64,000 nucleotides of DNA from Aphidius gifuensis. Taxonomy: Eukaryota > Arthropoda > Insecta > Hymenoptera > Braconidae. The notes beneath the pieces were generated by a model. It had not been told where the DNA came from. It saw only the letters and a list, made by a program, of their open reading frames with translations, and searched no databases. Every line of letters starts with the position of its first letter. Within the stretch, counting starts at the first letter, position 1. Made by a program: the position numbers and the translations under genes. The stretch lies in assembly GCF_014905175.1 (NCBI RefSeq), contig NC_057790.1, positions 17,944,469 through 18,008,468 on the forward strand, in the 5' to 3' direction. Positions 47,261-60,935 of the stretch are shown here, one piece after another.

Positions 47261-50200
47261 ATTGTGGTGGGAAAGGAAGGCACATATATATTTGCCACCC
47301 AATTTTCGGTCCCTTTTTTTTTACGCAAAAAGAAAAAAATTAAATAAATCAAATTTATATATATATATATACATTACGATGATTAATTTTTTATGATAAA
47401 TATTTATAATATATATATTTTTTGTTATTTTTTTTTAAATATATTTTTATTATTTTTATTTTATTTTTTAACTCTTCTCTGATTCTGCATGAGTGGTCGT
47501 GCGTTTCAGCAGACACACGTGTAATGTGTTTTATGTATATTCATATTATACGTAAGCATATTAATTTTTATTATTATTATTATTATTATTATTTTAATTC
47601 AAGTAAATATTGCATGCCTTTGTATTACGTGACTATTTATATATTACAAATATCTTGAAAAAAAATATATATTATAAACAGGAAAATGATACCACACAGT
47701 TAAAATTGTAAATCGTGTTTTTTTTTTATTTTTTCAAACATTTATCATTATTACAAAAATCAATTTTTTATTTTTATTTTACATATGTGTTGTTTAAATT
47801 TATACGACACTTGGTGACGCATTGAATTATGATTACAAACAATTTTTATTGTCATTTTCGCAATGGTAATTTAACTATTATCGAGGTCATTTATATTCCA
47901 TGGTCATATACTGAAAATAATAATCTTCATTATTCAAATGATTTTATTTTTTATTTTTCATTTAACTATTACCAATGTTGTTGTATAATAATTTTTTATT
48001 TATTTATTTATATTTCAAATAGGAAAAAAAAAAAGAAATATTAAATTAATTTTTATATAATTATTTTAAATAATCTAAATGAATTTTTTGTTGAATTTAA
48101 TATTCAGGTGCATAATACAAATCGGTTTTGGCAATATGTGACCCAAGAAATTCACCTCAGAGCAACCGGTTCGTACCCTCAGCTCAATCGAATTCCACAT
48201 ATATGTATATGTGTATCAATATGTGTAAATTTAAATTGTACATATATATATACGTATATACAAAGACAACAAGTTGATTAACACAAAAAAAAAAGAAAAA
48301 ATTAAATTATTATTTGATAGGGCGACGTGTGGACCCCACGAATACGATGATGATGGTGATTATTTTTTTTCATTTTATATCAAATGTGTATAGTCAAAAT
48401 CTTTACAACACTTGTACACTTCTCTTTTATATACCCTTTTATATTTTCTCCCACCCGTTGTCTTTCTCTTTTAATAAAATATCCCGAATATTATTTCCCC
48501 TGCTATGCGCCAAGATAGTCATCTATATATATTCTGTTATCTGTACTTGGTAATCGATTAATTGGTTCAATGACTTATTGACATTTTCATGACGAGATAC
48601 CTCCCATATCAATATAAATTGTAAACAAACTTTTAAACTCCTTTCATCGATACATAATTACTAATAAATAAACCATTAAATTCTTTCATGTTTTTTTTTT
48701 TCTTTTAATTTTATTCATTCAATTTTTTTTTATTAAGGCGGTAGACTGATTTTAATGCGCATATTTTTAACGTCTTTTGCATCGATCAAGTGAATCAGAA
48801 TGACACTAAATTATATCGTTGACATAACAAATTTAATTTTTTGACATTAATTATTATTTAACATATTTTACAATTTAATTTTATCATATAAATTTGATTA
48901 TTTATTAATCATTTTTATTCATGTAAACAAATAGCTTTTAATTAATTTAAAGACGTATTATTTGGTTTTTTAAAATTTTTATATATTTCAATTCAAAATT
49001 TATTATTATTTTTATTTTTTAATTCCAAGGACAATATTATTAGTCTTCTCAATTAACAAATTGGACCGGATATTGAAACCTGCTTATTCCGGATGATGTC
49101 AAGGATTTTTTTTTTACTCAATATATTTGATTATATCATTTTTGGTTAACTTTTTTATTTTTAAATAATAACAAATTTATATAATTTATAAATCGATATT
49201 GGTTAAAGGATATTGGCATATTAATTATCATTATTATAAAAAGATGTAGCTTATACACAAAAAACTTTTATTATTTTATTAATTTTATTTTCATATTAAA
49301 TTAATATATTTTATATTATTTACTGACAGTACAATTTATTATACAACCTCGTGTAACATATTAACTTACTTTATTTTATTTATTTTTTATTGTTCAGCAA
49401 TTATCTTGTATTTATTTTTTTTAATCCGGTTCACAACCAACAGGACAATCAATCAATGATTCAAGTCCTTGAAGAAGCAATATCACTTTTTTCTTTTTTT
49501 TTAAATTGTATATTTATTTTTATAAAATATTTATGAAAGAATAAATAGAGAATAATATATACAAGTGGGTGGTGAAATTCTCACAATAAATTTTTATTAA
49601 TTTCAAAAACTTGCTCGACTTGTTGAGTTATGGAAGAGAGAATTGAGAGAGAAATTGATCAAGAGGAAATATATTATTAGTTTTTTTCGTTATGTATGGA
49701 CTACACCCGTTGACAAAGGCTTACCAAACCTGCTTGACAACATGTAAAATTCCTATGAATGAGCAGCACAAGCGAGTAGCATCATCATCATCATCATCAT
49801 CATCGTCGTCGCGCAATCTCTGGTGCGTGCTGGTGCGCGAACGCAAGTGCCACGACCCAGCTCGCAAGCAGCCATCAAATTCCTTGAACGAAAGCGCGTG
49901 CTCAAATAATTCGAATAAAAAAAAAAAAACGGTGATTTTAATGGACTCAATATAATTTTATTATTTTATTAAAAATATATATCATTGTATTTAGCTTACT
50001 CATCTCAATGATATTTCATTATTTTTTTATTTTTTATATTGTCATAAAAATTAGATCAAGGTAAATTCTTCGTCACGATTATGCAGTACCATCATCATGA
50101 GAAAAAAAAAAAAATTATGCAATAATTATAAACACGTGATATTATACGAAGAAAAATAAAAAAATATAATTTTTTTTTTATTCTTGAATTTGCAAAAAAT

Positions 50201-53200
50201 AATTTAACTGTTGATCATGTATATTGATTTATTATTTTTTATTTAAATTGAATTTATAAATATATACATATATACTGTTTTAAAACAGTGCGTATTCCAG
50301 AGATGAAATTGTGTCAGTGTCCTCGCAAAAGAGTTAACGGTTGTTATAAATTATACCGTCGTGTTCTGAAGACGTTGGATGAAGATTGCGAGCGGTAAAG
50401 TGTTAGGGGTATATATGCGAGCATGTTACAACTATACCGCACTAACAACAACAACAATATAACAACAACAACGGTTTTTAGTTGAACGAAGCAAAACTTG
50501 AACTCTCGAAAACCGTATATATTAATTCGCATAATGTAAATATACATCGAGACAAGGTGGGCTGGGTCACTGTTATATTATAAAGCATATATAAATGAGA
50601 TTCTAATAAAATAAGAGACATGTTTATAAGCATACATATTCATAATATTGAATACAAGTATTTGTAAATAGATAGATATATATGTGTTGTATATAAAATT
50701 GCACATTCTCGTCTTGTTGGTCACGGTGTGTCGAGGCCCGTTCGCCCGGGTGAAACTATGCGCGAATTATATATCAACGATAATAGTTGTTCTCATTTTT
50801 TTCCTCTTTTTTTTTTATTTTATTTTTCTCCCACGTTAAATTATTTATTTTTCGATCAGTTTCCTTGATTCAGCTCTTTTGACATATATAACTCATTTGA
50901 TTTTCAGTCACTCATGTGCTCGTAAATTTCTATAATTATTTTAGACATTTGAATATTTACAAGGACAGATGGGAGTTTACAATGTTGCGAAATATATTTA
51001 AAATTTAAATTCAATTGGCAAATTAATAATTAAGTTTGATCGATATTTAGTTGAGAAAATAATAATTTTGATAATGGTGATAGTAGCACTTGAGTTTTAT
51101 AATCTGTAAAAATATAATAATATAAAAAGAGAAATCAGAAATTGTCGAGTCTGACACTCATGCGTTTGAGTAAAAAAAATATATATACTATATTCATGAA
51201 CGATATACCATCAGTTGAAGCATTACTTTTTAAAATAAAATGAAATCTCAATGACTTTCTTATTGTTCTCGACAATTTTCAAGTTTCACAGTTTCAACCA
51301 AGTGAAGAAGAATATTCAAAAGATTCGCAGCAATAAGAGAAAAATAAAAATATTAAATTCAAAAAAATGAAAAAAAAAAAAAAAAAAGGTAAAACGAATG
51401 CAAGAAAGCAAAACGAAGAAGTAAAACAACAAAGTCGTCTTATAATTTGCATAGTTACCAACTTTGCACCGAAGAGCGTTGGCGAAGAATGGCAGAAGAG
51501 CAGAAAAACAAAAGAGACCAAAAAAAAAAAAAAAATGGATTAAAAAAAACCAATCTAATAAAAAGTAGAAGAGAAAAAAAAAATAATAAAAACCAGATAA
51601 AATATATGAGAGAGTAACAGAGAAAATGGAAGATGAAAAAAAAAAAAAATTAAAACTAAAAACCTCTTTCTATCGATCGTTATCCCAATTTGAGTCACAA
51701 GCTTTTTATTTTCTTTTTGCTTTTTATATGTTAGCATCATTGTCTTTTGCTCAATCTTTAAATTTTATTTCTCACTCTTTCTATCTCATCATTCCACCTT
51801 CTTGACTTGCATCTACACGTCCAATGTTGCCGAGCACATTCCATTCTCTCCAGTTTGAAGACAATCTGCATTCAGCTCGAATGCAGTTTAGACTCTGGAT
51901 GACGAAGAGTAATACATCCAGACAGAAGCATAAAAACACAAAAAACAAAAATAATATATAAAAAGCGATCTTGTTTTCTTTATATATATATTCTCTTGTA
52001 TATATTTTTTGATTCTCTTCATTCGAGCCAGAATATTACTAAATTTATCAACATAAAAATGAATCAGCATTCATTTAAAAATATAAATACAATAGTATAT
52101 ATACAGTTGCTCAATAATTCAACCTACAAAATAATTTTATTTTTAAATTATGCGTAAATATATTAAATATAGAATTCAGGTCATCAACATTTATCGATTA
52201 AATATAATTTTTCATTATTTTAAAAATAACATTTTATTAAATCCAATCATTTGAATATTGCAAAAAAAAAAAAACCAAACAAAACGATAATATCATATCA
52301 AAAAATCCTTGAAATATATATATAAAAAAATATAATTAAAATTTATATAAATCATTATGACAATTTAATTTATTTTTTAATGCTTGAAAAATAATTATTA
52401 TTATTATATTAAAATTTAATGGTATATAAGAAAAAATGATGAGCAGTTTGTATGTTGTATGCAGCAAACGCACCGCGAGATTTCAAGTTGTGTAGGTGGC
52501 CCAATGTATGTTTAAAAAAAAAAATAAATAAAAGCACATGGAAGAGGTAAAGCACAATGTGTGTCGCCACTGTCGTTTCATATATGAAAACCAATAAAGC
52601 GCCATATAAAATAGTGGGAAGATTAAGTAGGAGTAAAGTAGCATAGGTATAATATACAAGTGAAGTTGAAGAGTGGTGATATGGTATATGATTTAAGAAA
52701 CAGTTAAAGAAATAATCATAAAAAAAAAATTTAAATTAAATTATTATATTCAACTTAAAGGTATATACAACACAACATATAAATGAATTTGATTATTGTT
52801 ATATGCGCGCATGCTCATATCATTTTTTAATATCAAAAAATAAGTGCGACCAAAAGCAACTCGCGAATCGCGATCTCGATGAGTGTCAGAGTGGTGCTGT
52901 GTGGTGCCAAGGGTGGTGGTGATGATGGCCTCTTTTAAATATCATACAAGCATCTTTTATATATTCGTCCTCGAGTCAATAACGTTTTGCCACCAAACAA
53001 AGAAACAAACATGTACACACCTACTACATTTTTTTTATTTTTTTTTCTCTTATTTGCTTCTTTTAAATTATGAAAAAAATTCAATGACAACTCCCAACGC
53101 TTTCACTTTTTTTTTTTTTTATTTTTTAAGATTTGTTGGTATATTTTTTATATGTGATTATAATCACAAAGATTTATTTTATATATATTTTTTATTTATT

Positions 53201-56200
53201 TCAAATATATATAAACTTTCTTCATTTTTTTTGTAATTATATTTACAATTATTTTAATTCATTTTTAGATATATATATAAATTAACAAGTATAAATTCAA
53301 AGAAATAATTTTTACTGCAGTATAACTAACTGAGGGAGATTTTTTTTTTTCTTTTTGAACATATTGCACATTGAGAATATATATGTGTAAGATAGTAAAG
53401 TGTGGTTGTCAGCATCCACACTGAGTTGTGACTCATACATGTCGCGAACTTGTCCACAACTTTACGACCCTGTACTCTTCACAATTTTTTCGTTTTAAAA
53501 TCTTTTCTTTTGCTTGTTTTTTTTTTTTACAAATTTAATTCTTTTTTAAAATGATTTTTATTTTTTATTATTTATATTCTTGGTTTTTTATGAAGCTTCA
53601 TCTGCAAGTGCAGACTTGTCGCTTATTTTTATAGCACATTTTCTTGTTGACTGCAGTGTATGTATAAGCCCAGGTACAGAAACAAACGAAGAATGTTTAA
53701 GAAATTGTTATGTTCGTATAATATACATGAAGGTTTTATATGTATATATATACATTAATACGTATGACCGAAGACAGAAAGACCTGAGTAAGAAAATGAA
53801 AAAAATAAACTGGCATTCTGATCAAGCCGGTTTTCCCACCACCTTCGATCTCTACCTAGCTAGCCCTTTGACACGCGTTCTTATGCCATGCATTACATAC
53901 CAACATATAACTGGAAATTTTAAACTTCCGATTTAAAAAAAAAATTCTATACAATTTGAAAAAAAATTAATAAAGGAAGTTGGATAACTTTAAGTACTAA
54001 ATATTTTTTTAAAATTTTTTTGCTGATCATCATTTTATAAATTAATATGAATTAAATGAATTTAATTACTTTAAATTTATGATTGTTTAAATTACATAGA
54101 TGAATGATTAGTTTTGAAAGATTATTAAATTTTTCTATATAATAATTTATAAGCTACAGTTATCTTGAACTGTTTTTCAAATAAAAGATAAACAGTAATT
54201 TTGTAATGAGCGCATGAAGAATAGATTGTAATAGATTCCTTTAAATATATTTCAGAATATAACTTTTTATAAAAAAATGAAAAATATTTCATAATGAATA
54301 ATCGTAAAATTATTTATCGAATTGAGTTTCTAAAAATTTCTAAATAATCTTCTGGTTGTCTCTGTGATTCAAATTCTATATGATCCCTACTTTGTAAGAT
54401 CATCATTTATTTGCAAGACCCCCACTTTCATTATACTTTGTTATGCTTTTCATTACACTTTCACAACTCAATATCGTAGAAAGTAGGATTTTCTTATTTT
54501 GTTAAAATTTTACTTATTTAAATTTAAAAAAAATAAAATGATATATACATATTATTAAAAATAAAAAAATTGACAAATTAATTGTATAATTTTTATATTA
54601 AATATTTGATGGAAAATGGAAATATATATACGGAAACTCCAATAGACAATTATTGATCTGGTAATGTTGGCTACCTTCATCTTCATTGATTTAAAAAAAA
54701 GTAAATAAATAAATAATAATTCTACTCGATCGAACACAACAACCGACAGCTTCATCGAGGTCGCGTATATAAAAAGAAACGGTACAAAGTAAGTGGCCAA
54801 AAGATAATCTGCCATTACAAACATCGTTCTCGTTTTCTCTGTTTATAAAATACTAATAACAGTGCAGGTCACATTATACCAATTGCACCTCCCTCACAAC
54901 CCACTCATTGAATTTCAAAATAAATCAATAATTATACAACATATACACTGATATATATATATACCTTAACATACAAAATTTTTGATTTACTATTTGTGAT
55001 AACTTGTTATTGATTTCAAGTTTTAATATTTAACGTTTTTTGAATACTCAAACATTTATCTTATACTGTGAGACAAGTGAAGATGGTAAATATGTAATTG
55101 GAAGCAATGATCATCAATTTTCCTCCATATATTTTCATGAAAAATTTATAAAAAAATTTATATTTAATAATACAAACTTTATTCTGCAAATAATACCTTG
55201 ATTAAATTCATTAATTTTTTAATTAAACAAAAATTTAAATAAAAGCTCATATAATACTTGTAAATTAAATATGGCGGCAAATATGTGATAGTAACGCTCT
55301 CTTAAGGAACGCGCTGAAACTAAAGACTATAGTTATATACAAAGTACAAGAAAACCATGAATTCGAGGTCGTTTACATTTTGTTTTCGTCAAAACCAGAA
55401 TCTTACCATGGTCGTTTTTGTTTCGTCTTCTTCATTTTGTTCTCGTTTATTTATTTATTTATTTTTTTTTAATTTTACTTTATTATTATTATTTATTTAT
55501 ATATATATATTTTTTTTTATCTGTTTTCTTGAGCTCTCTTCCACTGTATTTTTTTTTTCTTTAATCTTCATTCCAAAGTTTAAACTATACCTCTGAGCAA
55601 AAGAAGCATCCTTCCATGTATTGTGTATATATATATTATAAACATCTATACCAATAAAAAAAGAAACACCTAAACGTTGGTGAATATGAACAAGAACGTG
55701 TGAGGAAGTGAAATAACAAACATGATCGGCGTTGGTTGCCCTCAGGTATATATGCTTGCGCGTAGTTTTATGTGTGAAATATTTTCACATAAGAAAGATA
55801 AAGGTATGACAAAGATAGTATGTCATATAATAAATGAGTGGGAGTGAGATTTAAGCGTCAAATAGGCGTCTCGATGATGTCCTGTCTTTATATATATATT
55901 TTTTTTTTCTTATTTAACTTAAATCCTGCTCTTTTTCTCACCACTGCAAAATTGTAGAAAGAGATATAAAAATAATAATAATAACCATGATGATGAGAAG
56001 AATAAAAAACAAGATAGAAAAGACATATAACAACAGACAAATAAATATATAGATATATAGTTTAAAATAAATAATAAGAAAAAAATGAAATATTTCCATC
56101 AGTAAGTTTGTCTTTGTCGCCTCACTGACGTCATTTATATATACAAAGAAAAAAAATAAGCCCACCATGAAGAGAGGTGAGGATGTGTGTTGTATGATGA

Positions 56201-56400
56201 GAATAAAAAAAAAAAAAAACAAGGTATATGTATTTGGATGATGTTTTTATGGTGCTGTTGAGTTTTTGACTGAATTGAACACAAGCAGACACGAGGACAA
56301 ATTCATCGAACATTTTTAGTCTTTGGTTAAATTAAATATCAAAAGAATATTGGAGGGGTGATAATGTTGGCCTCGTATATATTTTTTAACTCAACTTTAT
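47261..56400. other. Gene-empty AT-rich region
   Basis: No gene recognised. Contains (TTA)n at 47568-47594, (ATC)n(GTC)n at 49781-49810, a GC-elevated piece at 49800-49900, a short GC-rich piece at 50720-50765, and a TGACGTCA CRE at 56126-56133. Confidence 0.5.
49781..49810. repeat. (ATC)n(GTC)n microsatellite
   Basis: Ten tandem triplets, changing from ATC to GTC at the end. Confidence 0.9.
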
Positions 56401-56429
56401 CGAGAGGAAGGTCGAATTTTAGCATTTCA

Positions 56430-56472
56430 TCTTCTTCTTCTTCTTCATCATCATCATCATCATCATCATCAT
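56430..56472. repeat. (CTT)n(CAT)n compound microsatellite
   Basis: A CTT run passes directly into a CAT run. Confidence 0.9.
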
Positions 56473-59400
56473 TTCCCGCAATGTATCATCGCACTCTTCA
56501 TTCTCTTTGCGTATATGTTTAAGTATTACTTACGTCGCGCCTTCTGGCATCGGTCCACGAAAAAGAATAATAAGAAAAAAAAAAAGTAAAAGATTTAAAA
56601 CGGTATAGAGCTGACTATATGATGATAGGAAGATTATTATATATATATGCTTGGTAGAGAAGTGAACGGAGGAGATACACATAAGTGAGTGAGAAAAAGT
56701 AAAAGAAAGGAGTGGGTAAAGCGGGTGTACATGGAATTGTACATTGTTGGTTATGTCGCATCGTCACATGGGGGCAACAACCTGATTTTCCTGCGCCACC
56801 GTGACCAAGAAGAAAGGGGGAAGGATCGACGACCGTGGGAGTGTAAAAGGTATGCCGAGATACAGTTTGTTCATACCCACATGATACATTTGAAACTTTT
56901 TTTTTTTAATTTTTTTTATTATTTGTTTCTTTATTTTTTTTTAATTCTCATTGCTTGTCTCATGGCCAGTTGCAGGATGAGACTTAAAGGATATTCCGCA
57001 AGGAGTTAACGTCTTTGGTGTGATTGTTTTGAAGGTCGGTATAAATGCAACCAACAATTACAAAAAAAAAAAACAAATATGATTTTTTTTTTTCTTTCCC
57101 GCTTATTGTTTTTATATTTATTTTATTATTAAATTTTAAAATTAATATCAAAGTTTAACAATACAAGTTTTATAAAAAGAAAAAAAAAAAAATCATGTCT
57201 GACAAGTATGGCAGTTTACTACTTACGTCTTGAATTTATTGTCGGTTGACGTAAGACTTGCTTTTATTTCCGTATACTCTCGATCAAAACAAAATGTATA
57301 ATATCAATTATATAAACAGCAAAAAAAAAATCATATACCCAATTGATTTAAATTAATAATTAAAATAAATTGAGACCAAAAAATCATTGACCTGACGGAG
57401 ATGAATAAAAGAAAAAAAAAAAGCCCATACTGCAGCAAGTACATTTGATGAAGAAATGCGGAAAGAAAAGAAGAAAGCTGTGTGTGTTTGTGTTTGTTAT
57501 ATAGTATACACAAGATAGAATAAAGTAGTATAGCGTTTACTTCCTTTGCGTTGGTATATAGAATAGATAGTTATAGTTATATGCTCTCTTTTGCTAAAAT
57601 TTTACAAGTGGGAGGTCGAATTATATATATACAAACATAAGCAAACATTCTGCGGAGAGAGAGAAAAAAATATTCACAAATATATATATATATATAAGAA
57701 AAAAAAGAGAAAGATAAAAAGATTTGCTGTTGTAAAACTCTACTGGTTGATGCTTGCACATATACGAAGATGGTGTGTAAAACTTTTAAAACAAAAAAAA
57801 AAAAGAAAAACATGAAAAAGATATAGAGAAACAAAATGAAAAATAAGATTTTATCTGCAAGAACCTGTGCGCGCGCGGCTGTTGCCTGACTGCCTGTGCA
57901 CAGCCAGTGTTAAGTCTTTTCATCGGGTCCAGACTCCTGAAACTCCTGCGAGAGTGCTGCACACATGGAGTTGCGCTCTCAGTGAGGGTGAGGACAAGTA
58001 GAGGACGAAGCAATGCCGTCAGGAAGAAACAAAAAAAAAAAAACAAGAACAAAAATTTATATATATATAATTTTTTTTATTTTTATTTCTAAACGAAAAA
58101 CAAGCAAGAAAAGACTGAAGAAAATACTATATTATATACAAAAAAAAAGAAGGGAATTCATTGGAGCCGTTTCCCTTCCACAGTGAGTTAGTTTTTTATT
58201 TTTTTTTTTTTTTAAATTATTTATTTATTTTTATATATATATATAGTTAGTGAGTATGGCGACAACAAGATAGCAGTATAGCTCTTACCGCGAGAAACAA
58301 GAATAAAAGATGGCGCGGGACCAACACGATGCAAGGGCACAAAGAGAGGGATAGAGGGATGAGGTTATACAGTGTTTCACTGAGGTGAGGGAAAGAGAGG
58401 GTTGAAAATAATAATGATTAAAAAAAAAACAAAGTACTCAAACGATCAGCGCATCTCTGGTTATCATATAGCAAATGCAAGAAGAAGCTTACATTATACC
58501 TTTGGTCTCAGCAACGATGAGAATTCGCTCGCCTTGTGTGTCTCAAACTCTCAAGTGTATATATATATATATAAACGAGATAGTCGCACGAACATTGGAA
58601 TGTTATATGCACACGTTGGCTTTGTATATACATGAAATATTTTATTCACATAACTGTCGATTATTCATTCTTCAATCATTACACTGTACAGTCATTATGA
58701 ATTTATTATTTGATTACCATTTCTATTTTCAAACATGATTTTTATTATTCATTGTCTGATAAATGAAAATATTTTTCCATAATTATTATTATTTTTAAAT
58801 TTTCATTGATATTATATATTTAAATAAAATTTAAAAATAATTATATTTTCTGTAATAAAAAAATAAAGAAAATGTAATTATTAAATTTAAGTGGAATCAA
58901 TATAAATAAATTTGCATTAAAAGAAGATAATAAAATTTATGGAAATAATGGTAACAAGTCAACGATATGTTTCCTGTTTTTTATACTATATGTTGTTTTA
59001 AAATATATGTGTGGTAAAGTTGGAAACTTTGTATCAAAAAAAAAGTAAAGGGGCATTTTAAAAAGTCATAGAATCCCCGCTTAGCAGTTCAATATGCGCA
59101 CGTGCTATGCAAATAAATACTGCGCACCAGGTAATTCCTCTGTGAGGATAGCTTTTTTTGCTTCATCGTGACTGTATGAGTCAAGTGCAACGCCGACGTT
59201 TTCCCACGGACTATTTAAAATTCCAAAGCATGTATCTTGCTCGTATTGAGGATTTAAAAGTCTTGTACTATGTTCATGCGTTAATACATATATTGAATGA
59301 ACATTTGCCTTTTTTTTTTTTTCGATACAATCAATGATATTCCTTCTAGAATTGCAAATAATTTTATATATTCAATAAATCTTCTTCTTTTAATTTCAAA

Positions 59401-60000
59401 TAATAAATTCATTTAGTTATATGGTCATGAATTTAATCATCGATATCTTTGGAATGAGCAACGTTGTATTCACTTAAAAAAAAAAAAAAAAATACTATAT
59501 CAAATAAAGCGCAATAAAAAGGGCATAAATAATTAAAATATTTATAATTAATTTTACATTTTTTAACGTATAAAAAACTCTACTGTCTTTCAAACTTTTA
59601 CCTGTTTAAATTTTTCATATTTTACATATACATAAAATCAAATAAATATATTAATTTGTTGATGTTTTATTTTCATTTTTTAATTTGATCATGGAACGAT
59701 CACTCAATGGTAATCATCAGCTCGATGAACCCAAAATAATAACTTACACTATAGTATGTATAAGCCTACAAACATTTACATATATTCTTATGAATAATCG
59801 ACGCCACATTGTTTAGCTTGACGAGTGATACGTGCCACAGGAAATAAGAACGAAAAATTTAAGTGTAAAAGAGATATGTATAGTTCTTCGGAATACTATA
59901 GAAGCGCAGCTAAAAGAGAGAGAAAGAGAGGAAGTGAGAGAGAAAAAAGGCAAATATAATGAAGAATAAGTCATGCATAAGATAAAGAAAGGAAATATAC
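56473..60000. other. Gene-empty region with GC-elevated islands
   Basis: No gene recognised. A strong donor-like GCGCGAC|GTAAGT sits on the minus strand at 56534. GC-elevated stretches occur at 56750-56870 and 57865-58020. An 8-bp inverted repeat, CTTACGTC/GACGTAAG, lies at 57222-57255. A POU-type octamer ATGCAAAT is at 59107-59114. Confidence 0.45.
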
Positions 60001-60085
60001 ATGATTCTTGGTGCCACGAGCCAGGGCGTCACGGAGAACCGAAACCGGAAGTGGGACCATCATCGTTGTACTGCATATATATATT

Positions 60086-60099
60086 GTAACCATAGCAAC
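60086..60099. promoter_or_regulatory. RFX X-box motif
   Basis: GTAACCATAGCAAC fits the RFX-family X-box GTNRCC-N(0-3)-RGYAAC on every position. It lies inside a GC-elevated island (60000-60240). Confidence 0.5.
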
Positions 60100-60696
60100 C
60101 ACGATCAGCTTAATCCCTGTGTACACCACTCTACTCATGATGCGGTATTGGTCTTCCGCGTCATTCGAAAGCTATTTGGGGTCGCTGCATCATATATTTA
60201 TATGAGTGTGTATCGCGCGCGCGCCTGCCTGTGATTATTTCCTTACTTACAGCACCAATGTGTAAGATGTAGACATGTTTGGGTAACAACAGTGACGTAT
60301 ATTTACACCCGTTTTCACATTAAACAAAGTAAAATTACTACTGAGTTTTAATATACATAAATAAGATACCATGTAACATGTTATTTTCACATTTTTCGGT
60401 CGTTAAAAGACATTTCAACACTTTTAAACAACACCCTTCTGGTGAAACTCAACAGATATTTTTTTAATATTTGTATATACATACTTCAATTGCAAAGCTC
60501 ATACATTTTATTTTAATCAGTATAATTATTATTACTAACTTTCACCTTATTACAAATGTATATTAATATAGACAAAATAGATAAAAATTAGAGACGAATT
60601 AGAGATAAATTGAACAATAAGTTAACAATATTTTTTTTATTTATACTTATATTATATTTTTCTATTTATATTTTACCTCTTTTTTTTCAAAAACGT

Positions 60697-60935
60697 AGAG
60701 TCGGACCTAAGGTCGGAGTCGAAGTCGGACTTATAGGGTCGGAGTCGGAGTCGGACTTAAGGTCCGAGTTAGAGCTGGCGCAAGTAGATGTTCTTTAATT
60801 TCAAAATTTGAGTGTTTACTTACTCAATTGTGTTATTATTAATTCAAAGAGTTCATTTACACATACTTAAGTCAAATTTGGAATTCAAATTTCAAAAAAA
60901 AACATGGAGTCGGAGTTAGGGTCAGAGTCGGTGCA
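60697..60935. repeat. GGAGTC hexamer minisatellite, two clusters
   Basis: Imperfect tandem GGAGTC/GTCGGA units occur at about 60697-60775 and again at 60905-60933. Both clusters follow an A-rich stretch and are followed by a GCAAGTA-type sequence, so the whole unit appears duplicated. No coding role is apparent. Confidence 0.75.

Noticed and set aside
56689..57009. 106-codon plus-strand frame (MRKSKRKEWVKR...)
   Set aside because: The middle is a Phe/Tyr run from poly-T, and there is no similarity that I recognise. Left as unassigned GC-elevated sequence.
57786..58052. 88-codon minus-strand frame over a GC-rich stretch
   Set aside because: Both ends are translated poly-T/poly-A, the middle is not recognised, and the opposite strand is equally open.
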